Source: Reddybacter sp041622675
GTDB lineage: Bacteria > Pseudomonadota > Gammaproteobacteria > Pseudomonadales > Porticoccaceae
Assembly (NCBI GenBank): GCA_041622675.1
Contig: JBFJYH010000003.1
Coordinates: 1 to 64,000 of the forward strand
Direction of reading: 5' to 3'
DNA length: 64,000 bases
The notes beneath the pieces were generated by a model. The model searched no databases. It was not told where the DNA came from and worked only from the letters and a program-made list of their open reading frames with translations. A program made the translations under genes and the position numbers. Below, one piece after another: positions 8,002 to 17,160 of the stretch (positions are counted from its first letter, which is position 1; each line of letters begins with the position of its first letter).

Positions 8002-8712
8002 ATGTTGATGGAAAAGCGCGGGCTGAAAAGCTTGCTATTGACAGTTTTTTTGTTGCCTGGTGTGGTGACGGCGAGTTCTGATTTGGCGGATCCGTTGGAA
8101 GCCTACAACCGAGTTATGTTTGCGTTCAACGATAAGGCTGATCGCTGGGTATTAAAACCTGTGGCGAAGGGCTATCGTTATGTAATGCCAGACTTTTTTG
8201 AACATGGTGTGTCCCGGATGTTCTCTAACCTTGAAGAGCTAAGGAATCTCCCTAATGATCTATTACAGGGTAAAATTGGCCAGGCGGGCAATGATGGCGG
8301 TCGCTTGCTGATAAATTCAACAGTCGGTATTGCGGGTTTTTTCGACGTAGCAAAGCATGCTGGCCTCGAAAAATCTGATGGTGAAGATTTTGGGCAAACC
8401 CTAGGGATGTGGGGGGTTGGTGAAGGCGCTTATGTGATTTTACCCTTTTTGGGACCTAGTACTTTAAGGGATGCCCCCAGCTTGTTGGTTGACAGCGTGT
8501 TTAATCCTATTGCCGAAGTGGATCACGTGCCCACACGAAATCAGTTGTATGGTGCCAAGGCTATCTCTATTAGAGCTGGTTTGCTTGACGCTGAAAAACT
8601 CGTCCAAGGTGACAAATACACTTTTGTCAAAGACGTTTTCTTGCAGCGCCGCAAATTTTTAGTCAATGACGGTGATGTTGAGGATGACTTTGGAGATGAC
8701 GGCTATAATTAG
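8002..8712 (+). CDS. mlaA: MlaA/VacJ family outer-membrane lipid-asymmetry protein
   Basis: 236-residue MlaA protein, which removes misplaced phospholipids from the outer leaflet and hands them to the MlaC/MlaFEDB system. Family signatures: DPLEAYNRVMFAFND (about 30-44), RMFSNLEELRNLPNDLLQGK, DGGRLLINSTVGIAGFFDVA, EDFGQTLGMWGVGEGAYVILPFLGPSTLRD and the DPLF-like DSVFNPI. A signal peptide (residues 1-25) is present but has no lipobox cysteine, unlike the enterobacterial lipoprotein. The acidic tail (GDVEDDFGDD) is short. No other mla gene is in the window. Start ATG 8002 or 8008; the former is used. Confidence 0.92.
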   Translation: MLMEKRGLKSLLLTVFLLPGVVTASSDLADPLEAYNRVMFAFNDKADRWVLKPVAKGYRYVMPDFFEHGVSRMFSNLEELRNLPNDLLQGKIGQAGNDGGRLLINSTVGIAGFFDVAKHAGLEKSDGEDFGQTLGMWGVGEGAYVILPFLGPSTLRDAPSLLVDSVFNPIAEVDHVPTRNQLYGAKAISIRAGLLDAEKLVQGDKYTFVKDVFLQRRKFLVNDGDVEDDFGDDGYN

Positions 8713-8764
8713 CAGGTGTACAGTAGCTAATACTGATGGCGAGTAAAGAGAAAGAGGTGTAGAG

Positions 8765-9955
8765 GTGCTAAATAGTCGCGCCTTAATTGTTTCCTCCAAT
8801 AGTCAACGCAGGAAGCAGTGGGAGGATGATCTGCGGTCGGGAGGCTGGCAGGTAAAATGTGTTGAAAACCGGGATGATGGGCTTGCTGCAATCCCCGATT
8901 TTCTTCCTGTACTAATGTTGCTCGACATACAGGCTGAGGAACATGCCAGTGAAGTCGATGAACATTTTGCTCAGCGTTGTCGGGATTCTGGCTTGGCTGT
9001 CATTGTTGTTTTTACCAATCCGACACCTGAAGATATCGCGGTGAGTTTCCGCCGCGGCGCCATTGATGTATTGATAGAACCCTTCAATAAAGATGAGCTT
9101 TTTCAAGCAATTACTCGAGCCGGTGATTTCAAGGATCTTTATCAGGAGAATATGGATTATCGAAGCCAGCTTGAAAGGGCCAATAGAGAGCTACAGGACA
9201 GCCTAAATATTTTACGTATGGACCAGATGGCGGGGCGTCAAGTTCAGCTTAACCTACTGCCGGCTAGTCCCCTTAAGCTGGGAGAATATAGGGCCTCTCA
9301 CCAGATTGTACCCTCGCTCTTTCTCAGTGGTGATTTTGTCGGTTACTCCGTTGCTTTTGATCGATTTTTACTTTTCTATGTGGCGGATGTATCGGGCCAT
9401 GGTGCTTCTTCTGCTTTTGTCACCATTATGCTTAGCTACATCATCCGCCAGATTATCCGTCGGCATATCAATGAGGGTGATCCAGCGGTATTATTAAGTG
9501 CACCCGAAGGCCTGATCGAGCATGTGAATCGGCATATTATGGCCCTTGAACTTGATAAACATTTAACAATTTTTGCAGGTTCTATTGATACTCAGCGCCA
9601 TATTATGCGTTATGTTATGGGTGCACAACTCCCTTTACCGATCATGATTACTGAAAACAACGTAGCTTTTTTACCCGGTAAAGGTAAACCCGTTGGTTTG
9701 TTCGAAGACGCTAGCTGGGCCATTGAAGAACTGCCACTTCCTGATAACTTTACAATACTTGTTGTGTCGGATGGTCTATTGGACTGTGTTGAGGGGGACT
9801 CCATGGAGGAGAAAGAACAGCTCATATTAGCGGCCTGTGAACGCGTTGGGCCAATAGGTGGACACGATGCTATCTGCCGTGAGCTGGGCATTGATACAAT
9901 TGAAAATGCACCGGATGATGTCTCAGTGATGACGGTAGCTAGACGGCATGGATAA
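8765..9955 (+). CDS. Degenerate receiver domain fused to PP2C-type (RsbU/SpoIIE) phosphatase
   Basis: 396 residues. 1-118: receiver fold keeping the phospho-acceptor-like Asp54 (LLDIQ), but the metal-binding acidic pair after strand 1 is SSN and the conserved Lys is Glu105 (IEPF), so ordinary phosphorylation is doubtful. 120-155: coiled-coil linker. 165-395: PP2C/SpoIIE phosphatase with metal Asp190, Asp208 (ADVSGHG), Asp336 (SDGLLD) and Asp384/385 (DDVSVM). The layout resembles HsbR (Pseudomonas) and CrsR (Shewanella) that dephosphorylate anti-anti-sigma proteins, except that their C-terminal kinase domain is absent. GTG start with an AG-rich ribosome site. Overlaps the STAS gene by 8 bases. 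The likely substrate is the STAS protein. Confidence 0.88.
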   Translation: MLNSRALIVSSNSQRRKQWEDDLRSGGWQVKCVENRDDGLAAIPDFLPVLMLLDIQAEEHASEVDEHFAQRCRDSGLAVIVVFTNPTPEDIAVSFRRGAIDVLIEPFNKDELFQAITRAGDFKDLYQENMDYRSQLERANRELQDSLNILRMDQMAGRQVQLNLLPASPLKLGEYRASHQIVPSLFLSGDFVGYSVAFDRFLLFYVADVSGHGASSAFVTIMLSYIIRQIIRRHINEGDPAVLLSAPEGLIEHVNRHIMALELDKHLTIFAGSIDTQRHIMRYVMGAQLPLPIMITENNVAFLPGKGKPVGLFEDASWAIEELPLPDNFTILVVSDGLLDCVEGDSMEEKEQLILAACERVGPIGGHDAICRELGIDTIENAPDDVSVMTVARRHG

Positions 9956-10454
9956 AGGAAAAATTCTTGTTGGCCAGAGTGATGGCAATTATCTGGTCAG
10001 TATGAGCGGCGATGTGCGGGTAACTTTGTGTGCCTCGCTTAATCATTATGTAGAAAGTATATTAGGCGGGTGTAATGTAAAAAGTGTACTGGTTGACCTA
10101 CTTGAGACAGAGGGTGTCGACAGTACAACATTGGGCTTATTAATAAAGCTCGCTCTACTAAGTAAACGCGATTACGGTATTGTGCCACTATTATTTTGTG
10201 ATAATCCCGGGATTTTAAAAACTTTGGAAACGATGTCCCTCGATGAGTTATTTACGGTCATTCGTGAGCCTCCCCCAGTCGTTGGTAAAGCTCCGAAGTT
10301 GGAAGAGCTGGTGTGTGACAAAAGTGATGAAGCTGAAGCTCGGCGTAGTGTATTAGAGGCCCATCGCCTATTAGTTGAGGTCAATCCCCAATGCGAACCG
10401 GAATTTATTGACTTGATTCGCTATCTTGAAGATGAGGTCCGTAAAGGGGGCTGA
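9948..10454 (+). CDS. STAS-domain anti-anti-sigma-like protein
   Basis: 168-residue protein with an N-terminal STAS domain (about 1-110) and a short helical C-terminus. The phosphorylation-site loop is EGVDSTTLGLL (55-65); Ser59 (or Thr60) is the expected target, as in HsbA/SpoIIAA relatives. Its start lies inside the PP2C gene (8-base overlap), implying coupled translation and a phosphatase-substrate pair. No anti-sigma factor or kinase gene is nearby. It ends 25 bases from the convergent pgaD. Confidence 0.85.
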   Translation: MDKGKILVGQSDGNYLVSMSGDVRVTLCASLNHYVESILGGCNVKSVLVDLLETEGVDSTTLGLLIKLALLSKRDYGIVPLLFCDNPGILKTLETMSLDELFTVIREPPPVVGKAPKLEELVCDKSDEAEARRSVLEAHRLLVEVNPQCEPEFIDLIRYLEDEVRKGG

Positions 10455-10479
10455 CTAATTAAGATCTAGATCATGTCTA

Positions 10480-10923
10480 TTACGGTTTAGTGCTGGCTAT
10501 AATTGCCCCATTTTCAGTAATTTCTACGGTTGATATCTTGTTCGCTTGCATCGTGTCAAGCTCACTTTCTGTAATAGGAAGGAGTTGAAGAAGGTCATCT
10601 CTTCCAACAGGGGGTAAAGGTTTACGCCGGTCAATACCTTTAAAACGTTTGTAGTTATACAAGGCCCAAAGGCCAAGAATACAGGTTAGTACTAACGCAA
10701 CGCTAACAAATATCGGCAGTGCCTGTAAAAAAGCATCAAGCCCATCTACGACAACCATTTCTTTCTGAAAAAGTTGTATTTGAAACCACCAGCCAGCCAA
10801 TGTGATAAGTGGCACCCACAAATAAAACCATACAATCCAAAATACTAAAGTTAGCAAGGTGGACGTATATTTTAGCCTTAGCGACTGTAGTCCGGGTGTG
10901 TCAATAATAAATTTATTTTTCAC
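10480..10923 (-). CDS. pgaD: PgaD, poly-beta-1,6-GlcNAc synthesis accessory protein
   Basis: 147-residue inner-membrane protein with two transmembrane helices (TSTLLTLVFWIVWFYLWVPLI and FVSVALVLTCILGLWALY) and a cytoplasmic tail. PgaD forms the c-di-GMP-responsive synthase together with PgaC. Reading starts at a GTG (10921-10923) that overlaps the last codons of pgaC by 11 bases and is preceded by AGAGGA five bases upstream; an ATG at 10956 in the same frame is possible but lies deep inside pgaC and lacks a site. Last gene of the operon. Confidence 0.85.
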   Translation of the reverse strand: MKNKFIIDTPGLQSLRLKYTSTLLTLVFWIVWFYLWVPLITLAGWWFQIQLFQKEMVVVDGLDAFLQALPIFVSVALVLTCILGLWALYNYKRFKGIDRRKPLPPVGRDDLLQLLPITESELDTMQANKISTVEITENGAIIASTKP

Positions 10924-12175
10924 GAAGTCCTCTATCAGGGCTGATCCAAGTAGCATTGCTACCTTTTTTGCGCAGTAAGGCGCGGGGTATTCCTAATGCT
11001 ACTGCGATAACATTGACTATCCAGTAGACGATTGGGAACCAAATCATCCAGAAATAGTACTTCCAAATGTTCTTTTCATATTGGGATTCGATGGAGAGGC
11101 TAATTGCGAATTGTAAAAGGCATGTAATACCTAACAAAACACCGCCCCAGCTGGGGAGTAAGCTGTGGACGCGAATTTCTTCTGGTAAATCAATAAAGAA
11201 ACCAGTAAGCCATAAAATTACAGTGACGATAATGCTGAAAGACCAAAAAACACTGGTTATAAATTCGATAAAAACCATCCACATACGTCTCGATTTCCAT
11301 ATGCCAAGGTTGGAGAAATATTTAATGAATACTTCAACTCCACCTTGTGCCCAACGTATCCTTTGACTCAATAAGCCAAGGTATGTTTCTGGCATTAAAA
11401 TCCAGCACATTGCTCTGGGTTCAAAACGAATATCCCAGTGATCGAGCTGAAGTTTCCAGCTAATGTCAATGTCATCTGTAATCATGTCGGTTGACCAATA
11501 ACCCACCCGGTGCAATGCAGCTTTACGAAAACCCGCAACGACACCCGAGACGGTAAATATTCGCCCGTAAATTCGTTGTGCTCGTTTAATAAGTCCAACA
11601 ATAGCCGAAAATTCACCTACCTGTATTTTTCCTAAGAGAGAAGAACGGGTTCTTATTCTAGGGTTCCCCGTTACAGCCCCAACGCGGGGGCCATTGGTAA
11701 AATGTTTCATAATCCAGCTAATAGCATTTTCATCAAGTAGGGCATCACCATCTATACAAATAAGAAATTCGTGTTTTGACGCTATTGCACCCATGTTTAG
11801 TGCGGTCGCTTTACCCATATTGTCTTTTAGGTGAATGACACGTATTTGTTCGTGTTTCATTGCTAATTGATCGAGATAATCGCCTGTATCGTCGGTACTA
11901 GCATCATTAATGGCGATAATCTCAAAACTCGGGTAATTTTGGTGTAGAAGTTGTTGTAGTGTTTCACGGATATTGTCTCCCTCATTATGGCAGGGAACAA
12001 GAATTGTTACCGGTGCAGGAGGGGAACCGGATAGTGGGTTTGTATCGAGCTCTTTTCTTTCCCAGTGGAAATAGTAAATAAGGGCCCCTGCCATCCATAA
12101 ATAGGCCATAAATAATGGATAGTAAAGAGCGAAGCCGAAAAGAAAATCGCTAATACTAGAAAGTTCAATCATCAC
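10913..12175 (-). CDS. pgaC: PgaC, poly-beta-1,6-N-acetylglucosamine synthase
   Basis: 420-residue family-2 glycosyltransferase that polymerises UDP-GlcNAc in the inner membrane. Catalytic features: DGD at 142-144, TDD at 233-235 and the QRIRW motif at 271-275; N-terminal membrane helix (about 10-36) and three or four C-terminal helices. The GTG start follows pgaB directly (ATG three bases later is an equal alternative) and the gene overlaps pgaD by 11 bases, so all four genes form one tight operon. Biofilm exopolysaccharide (PGA/PNAG) synthesis; activity is expected to depend on c-di-GMP. Confidence 0.95.
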   Translation of the reverse strand: MMIELSSISDFLFGFALYYPLFMAYLWMAGALIYYFHWERKELDTNPLSGSPPAPVTILVPCHNEGDNIRETLQQLLHQNYPSFEIIAINDASTDDTGDYLDQLAMKHEQIRVIHLKDNMGKATALNMGAIASKHEFLICIDGDALLDENAISWIMKHFTNGPRVGAVTGNPRIRTRSSLLGKIQVGEFSAIVGLIKRAQRIYGRIFTVSGVVAGFRKAALHRVGYWSTDMITDDIDISWKLQLDHWDIRFEPRAMCWILMPETYLGLLSQRIRWAQGGVEVFIKYFSNLGIWKSRRMWMVFIEFITSVFWSFSIIVTVILWLTGFFIDLPEEIRVHSLLPSWGGVLLGITCLLQFAISLSIESQYEKNIWKYYFWMIWFPIVYWIVNVIAVALGIPRALLRKKGSNATWISPDRGLREK

Positions 12176-14107
12176 TTAAAAGGCCAAGGGTGAGGTGTTT
12201 AGGGAAATATTGGATTTTAGGGTATGTAAGCTAGGGTGTTCTCCCTTAAAATTGTCAGGATAATATCCAAGGTGTTTGACGCCTAAGCGCATGAGTAAAC
12301 GAAATTGACCTGCAAGGGTATTGTTAGGGATGTCTGTACGCGTATGCCAATTAACGGATTGAAGCTCAAACAATGTTTTGTCGAATGCTGGATCATGAAT
12401 CGCGGCATGCTGGACTAAGTTGAACAACCATTGTGTAGGATTATTTGCCAGTTCCATATAGGGCATGGCCATAATGGCAGTGTAATCATATGTTTGTAAC
12501 ATTTGTGCATAGTTTTGATTAAACCACTCTTCATTATTGGGGTTTAGTACAACATTGGCATAAATGTTTCTAGCTGTTTTGATATTAGGCCTGTAATACT
12601 TGACCTTTTCCGCTAAATCGATAGTGAACTGTGTCAACGTATGGGTTTTTATTGCCTGCCATTCCTGCTTCAAAGGCCCTCTTAAACCTTCGATATCTAC
12701 GGTTTGAACACCAAGGGTGCTGGCAGCAGAATGTAGTGCAGCTGGACTAAAATCTTCGTAATCGCTTAAATATGCATCATCGTGAAAGAGAATCCCCGAA
12801 AAATTGGCATGTAGTGCTAAATCTTCATATATATCCTCAATGAATTTCTTGCTTTTTTTATTAAAGGGTGAGAGTCGTAAATATCCGGTGGCCTGACTTG
12901 ATGAATCGTCGATAAGGCTTTTTACACGTAGCTTGTTTGTATCAGGTATTAAAAAAGATAATACGGGCATCCAGGCGTAAACTGAGACATTGCTGCGGGT
13001 TCTTAATTGCCAGGCTACACGATTAAAAAGATCGCGCTTTACTGGTAGGTGGCGATTAGGAAAATACAGCGCATCTGCATTTCCATCGCCGTCTGGGTCA
13101 GAAAAGGCCTGTAAGAAAACCGTATTAATTTTCATTTCCTTGATGCGATCGAGTAGAAGACTTAAGTTTCTTCCTTCCTGTAAAGGATTTTCATCATAAA
13201 CATAGTCAAGGTCTATATGAGCCACACGAATAGGGTCCTCGGCGCCAAAATGACGTATGGAGTAAACAAAATCTGCCAGAGGAGGGTTACCCTGAATAAG
13301 TATTCTACTTATTGAATTACCTTGCTGACTTGTGTTGATGCTGCTCTTTAGTGTCAGTGAAAATTTATGACCTGTAGATTTAGCGAGCTCTTCAGTGAGT
13401 TGGCTAAATGCACCGTAGGGCCAAACGATGGTCCGTGGTGTGATGCCAGTTACCTTGCTTATGAAGTCACTGTTTGTTTGCAAATCTTTTAAAATTCTTT
13501 TTCTATAGGTGCGCTCATCTTCGTAGAGGTTGGTCTTATTATCAAACCGTAAACTTATCGCTGCGGGTTGGTTATTTCCCTGTGGGTTGGCAATAATTCC
13601 TTGGTGCAAGTCGAAACTATGTGAAGCAATCTCAACAAGATTTGATTGGCTAATCGTTTTAATTTCCTCCAGGCTCATAAAAAAACTTCTGGGTTTGTAA
13701 GCCTTGTTTCCGTATTGAACGTTCTGGCCTATAGGTGTACTCGACCATTTTCCAACTAATGCAACAACGGCAGGATATTTATATTCTTTTAAGAGGGGCA
13801 GTACATGGGTGTAAAAACTTTTATAGCCATCATCAAATGTTAAAAGAAAAGCATTTTTTGGTAATGGTTTTTGACCATTGCGTGCTGCTATAACGTCGTT
13901 AAGGCTGATAGCGTGATAGCCATGTGCTTTTAGCCATTCAAACTGAGCAATTAAATTGTCGGTACTCACGGCCATTTGATCTTGATCAACAATACCGTCA
14001 ACATCATCTCGAATATCGTGATAACTAAGAGCGATGAAATCAGTCGAGGCTAAGCACAGCTGACTACCAAATAGGAGGAGTGAAAGTATAAAGGGACGAA
14101 CAGCCAT
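12176..14107 (-). CDS. pgaB: PgaB, poly-beta-1,6-GlcNAc N-deacetylase
   Basis: 643-residue periplasmic two-domain protein that partly deacetylates the polymer for export. Domain 1 (about 25-290) is a CE4-type deacetylase: SYHD (28-31), catalytic FDD (91-93) and zinc histidines His163/His168 (HSFDLH). Domain 2 (about 305-640) is the GH13-like glycoside hydrolase/polymer-binding domain. A signal peptide ends near SQLCLA; the cysteine is not in a standard lipobox, so lipoprotein anchoring is uncertain. The ATG overlaps the pgaA TAA by one base and follows GGAGGT, which decides this start over an ATG 36 bases upstream. Confidence 0.94.
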   Translation of the reverse strand: MAVRPFILSLLLFGSQLCLASTDFIALSYHDIRDDVDGIVDQDQMAVSTDNLIAQFEWLKAHGYHAISLNDVIAARNGQKPLPKNAFLLTFDDGYKSFYTHVLPLLKEYKYPAVVALVGKWSSTPIGQNVQYGNKAYKPRSFFMSLEEIKTISQSNLVEIASHSFDLHQGIIANPQGNNQPAAISLRFDNKTNLYEDERTYRKRILKDLQTNSDFISKVTGITPRTIVWPYGAFSQLTEELAKSTGHKFSLTLKSSINTSQQGNSISRILIQGNPPLADFVYSIRHFGAEDPIRVAHIDLDYVYDENPLQEGRNLSLLLDRIKEMKINTVFLQAFSDPDGDGNADALYFPNRHLPVKRDLFNRVAWQLRTRSNVSVYAWMPVLSFLIPDTNKLRVKSLIDDSSSQATGYLRLSPFNKKSKKFIEDIYEDLALHANFSGILFHDDAYLSDYEDFSPAALHSAASTLGVQTVDIEGLRGPLKQEWQAIKTHTLTQFTIDLAEKVKYYRPNIKTARNIYANVVLNPNNEEWFNQNYAQMLQTYDYTAIMAMPYMELANNPTQWLFNLVQHAAIHDPAFDKTLFELQSVNWHTRTDIPNNTLAGQFRLLMRLGVKHLGYYPDNFKGEHPSLHTLKSNISLNTSPLAF

Positions 14108-16563
14108 TAAAACCTCCAGTTGAGTGACAAGTAGTAGCTCCATGATAGTTCGTCATTACCATCGTAGAGGTTGCTTGAACGCTTAATGCCATAAATAAGT
14201 TCTTGTCGGTAATTTGTTGACCAACGGTGTTCATATTGAAGGCCCCACGTATCTCCTGATTTGTAATTATTTTGATTGTAAAAGCCTGAGCTTAGAATTA
14301 TCCGTTGGTGGAAGGAATCTTCATATTCTCTCCAGCTCAACCATTCATTTTCAAATGAGATTACCCCTGCGAAATCATTTTCTGGGTTGAAATAAATAGT
14401 GTTTGATTTCGAGTTGCGAGAAGAATAAAGATCTATTCGAGTTGAAAATTTGTAATCATACTGGTTATACCAGCGCTCCAGCCAGTACCCATTAATACTT
14501 TTACGTTCGTTATCCTCTGAAAAAATCAAATAATTTAAATTAAAGCCGGCCGATCTGGATTCATGCCACCGATACTGCCCACCCCAAGAAATCGATTTGG
14601 CGTATATACCCTGGTTAAGTGCTCGCAAGGGCGTCTGTTTACTTAATGATTCTAAGGAAATGGAGCTGCTCATATGATCGTCTATCTCGTAGGTTCCACT
14701 AAAATTGATACCGATACGGTCGTCGTCATAATGATTATGGTGAATTTCTGTCATCAGAATGATGTCCGGGGCTTTGTATTCTAGACCAATTCCAGCGAGA
14801 TTGAGGAGCCCGTCACCTTCTACGAACTTTGCCTGACTGTGTCGGTGATGGATAAATGTTCTGTAGTTTTTGTTTAAGGGACGAGAATATAAATAGCTAC
14901 TGATATCTACTCCTCGACTACCGTTAACACCACCCGAGCTATTTGAGGTGCTGATATCTGTTTTAAATTCCCGCATATTGTGAATTCCCCAGAGCTTATT
15001 TAGCTTGGTAATGCCCTTATCTTCGGGAAATGATTTATGCAATGTGCTAATACTGTCTTCTGCTTGATTATAGTGCTTCAGCGCGAACTGGTTTCTTGCG
15101 TTGCCTATGAGTAGGCCGCGATGTTTTGGCTCCTGGTTGAGGCCAATATCATATTCTTCTTGGGCTTTGCGAGGCCATCCCCGCCAATAATAGATATTGG
15201 CGAGCTCTTTACGAATTTCTGGATTGTAGGGGGCAAGCTGATGTAAGGCTTTGATTTTTCTTTCAGCAGACTTTAAGTTGTCAGTGTAGGCGATACTGAG
15301 AATCGAAGTGGTTTCAGCGTAAACCTTTTTTGGATTAGGCCTTTTAAAAGGTTTCTCTCCTTTACCTTTAATGTAGAGTGGCTGTCTCCTCGCTACTTGC
15401 TTGATCCATGACTGAGCAATATCCATTTTTTCGTTTTCGACATATGCGTAGAAAAGAGCGAGGTCGAGATTGATGTTCTCCTCACTAATGTTTTCTTTAG
15501 CACTTAAATAACAACTTTCAGCTTCATCGGCTCGCTCTAAATAAAGATACGCATCACACACGGCTATAAGCGCGTAAGTAGGAATCTCTATGTCTGAGTG
15601 GAGTAATTGGTCGTACAATTTAAGGGTGTCCTTCATTCTATAACGTTCACGAAGGGCAACTAATAGATCAAATTGGGCATTGAGTGTATATGAAGAGGTG
15701 TCGCCAAATTGGGACTTAAAATCTTCGATGTTCCTTTCAAGTCCTGTAATAGTTCGTTCGATTTCATTAAACCTGTTTTTCTCATTTTCTTGAGGGATGC
15801 CCGACCAGCGAATCTGGTGAGCGCTCATACTTGTCTTTATTCGTGCTATATCTTCATTGTTTAAATCTTTCGGATTGTCGATAAGGCTATTAGCTAGGTG
15901 TGCGGCGCCCATTCTGTTCAGTACTAATATTTTTCCCCTCAAGGCTTCTTTGTCTTTTGGGTATATATTTAGAATATGCTGGTAAACTCTCAATGCGGCT
16001 ACATAATTTTCTTGTGACTCATGAAAATAAATAAGGGCCTTAAGTAGGCTTAAGTTGTTGGGGTGGTTTTTTTGCAGTGATAATAAAAGTAGATGCGCTG
16101 ATATAAACTTTCGTTGGTCAGTTAAGACCAGTCCGAGACCTATTTTTCCATCGATAAACGTTGGGAAGCGCTTGCCCATTACGCGATATATTCTTTCTGC
16201 GACAATAAAATTTAATTGTTGTCGATGGGCTATTGCTAGCGTGTTTAATACGTATTTTGGTGCTTGTTGGAGGGAGATGCTGTCAGTGTGTTTTACGATG
16301 AGCTGGTTCTTTCCGGACCAGCCAAGAATAGATATATAGTCGTAAAAATAACGGTTGGGTTTGGGGTGTTTGTTGCTTAAATATTTCAGCGTGGTTAATG
16401 CAGAAGAGTAATCGGCGTTATGGGCTTGATTAATAGCGCGCCTGTAGGCCAATTCATCAGTGCTATTGGCATAGGTGGGGTTTCCAAAATGGGCTATGAT
16501 GAAAATTAGCGCTATTTTAAGAAAATGGTGCAATGAGTTGCGTTTTGAGGTGTTTGTGTTCAT
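14107..16563 (-). CDS. pgaA: PgaA, outer-membrane PGA export porin
   Basis: 818-residue outer-membrane protein with signal peptide (MNTNTSKRNSLHHFLKIALI...TYA), a periplasmic TPR superhelix (about 40-520; repeated A..W...L and ALRVYQHIL-type helices) and a C-terminal 16-stranded beta-barrel (about 550-818) ending in WRF. It secretes the deacetylated polymer. The start is set at the ATG just before the signal peptide; an ATG 11 codons earlier is possible but neither has a strong ribosome site. First gene of the pgaABCD operon; its promoter should lie in 16564-16677, where no strong hexamers are evident. Confidence 0.93.
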   Translation of the reverse strand: MNTNTSKRNSLHHFLKIALIFIIAHFGNPTYANSTDELAYRRAINQAHNADYSSALTTLKYLSNKHPKPNRYFYDYISILGWSGKNQLIVKHTDSISLQQAPKYVLNTLAIAHRQQLNFIVAERIYRVMGKRFPTFIDGKIGLGLVLTDQRKFISAHLLLLSLQKNHPNNLSLLKALIYFHESQENYVAALRVYQHILNIYPKDKEALRGKILVLNRMGAAHLANSLIDNPKDLNNEDIARIKTSMSAHQIRWSGIPQENEKNRFNEIERTITGLERNIEDFKSQFGDTSSYTLNAQFDLLVALRERYRMKDTLKLYDQLLHSDIEIPTYALIAVCDAYLYLERADEAESCYLSAKENISEENINLDLALFYAYVENEKMDIAQSWIKQVARRQPLYIKGKGEKPFKRPNPKKVYAETTSILSIAYTDNLKSAERKIKALHQLAPYNPEIRKELANIYYWRGWPRKAQEEYDIGLNQEPKHRGLLIGNARNQFALKHYNQAEDSISTLHKSFPEDKGITKLNKLWGIHNMREFKTDISTSNSSGGVNGSRGVDISSYLYSRPLNKNYRTFIHHRHSQAKFVEGDGLLNLAGIGLEYKAPDIILMTEIHHNHYDDDRIGINFSGTYEIDDHMSSSISLESLSKQTPLRALNQGIYAKSISWGGQYRWHESRSAGFNLNYLIFSEDNERKSINGYWLERWYNQYDYKFSTRIDLYSSRNSKSNTIYFNPENDFAGVISFENEWLSWREYEDSFHQRIILSSGFYNQNNYKSGDTWGLQYEHRWSTNYRQELIYGIKRSSNLYDGNDELSWSYYLSLNWRF

Positions 16564-16677
16564 GTGTGGCGGTATTAAGCAGCGACCAGAATACAAATTA
16601 TATATTGGCTTTCTCGGCGCTATACCTTGAATCGACGATTCTGATAACCAGTAGACATTACCTAAATTCTTATAAAA

Positions 16678-17160
16678 TCACGCTAGGCCGTTGGATTTTT
16701 GGACGTCTTCTTTGGCTACACTTTTGGCTTTAATAAACTGGCTGTGGGGAAGATAAATTAAGTCAGCAACCTGGCGGATCAAACTTTCTTCGTACTTGTC
16801 GAGTTCATTGTCAATGAAGGCGATATGCCACATGTGTTTGATTAACTCAAATTTTTCAAGGGCAGAAAAATGAGTATTTACCTGGCCGGTAAACTCATAG
16901 AGAGAGATTGAATCCTTGACTTCTTCCTGAGCAAGAGAAATTAATTCGTCACATTCAGACGGTGACAGGTCAAAGGCATTGGTGAGTAGCAGTTTGATAC
17001 CTTCTTCTTCTTTGCGGTCAAGCTGACCGTCGCTGAGCATAACTTCGACCATCAGCGCAGCACTGGCTTTGTGGATGTTTTTCTGTGGTGTATGACTGAT
17101 CCCTTCGTTGCCCGCGCCTAGGACGTTGTCTTGGAAGAAGGTTTTTATTTTACTTATCAT
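16678..17160 (-). CDS. TerB-like protein
   Basis: 160-residue all-helical protein of the TerB/co-chaperone DjlA N-domain superfamily. Two acidic repeats typical of TerB are visible: VEVMLSDGQLDRKEEEGI (about 38-55) and HIAFIDNELDKYEESLI (about 111-127). No signal peptide or membrane helix. The start codon overlaps the talB stop (4 bases), so it is translated with talB. TerB family members are linked to metal or stress responses, but the isolated TerB-like protein has no defined role; the assignment is to fold only. Confidence 0.82.
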   Translation of the reverse strand: MISKIKTFFQDNVLGAGNEGISHTPQKNIHKASAALMVEVMLSDGQLDRKEEEGIKLLLTNAFDLSPSECDELISLAQEEVKDSISLYEFTGQVNTHFSALEKFELIKHMWHIAFIDNELDKYEESLIRQVADLIYLPHSQFIKAKSVAKEDVQKSNGLA

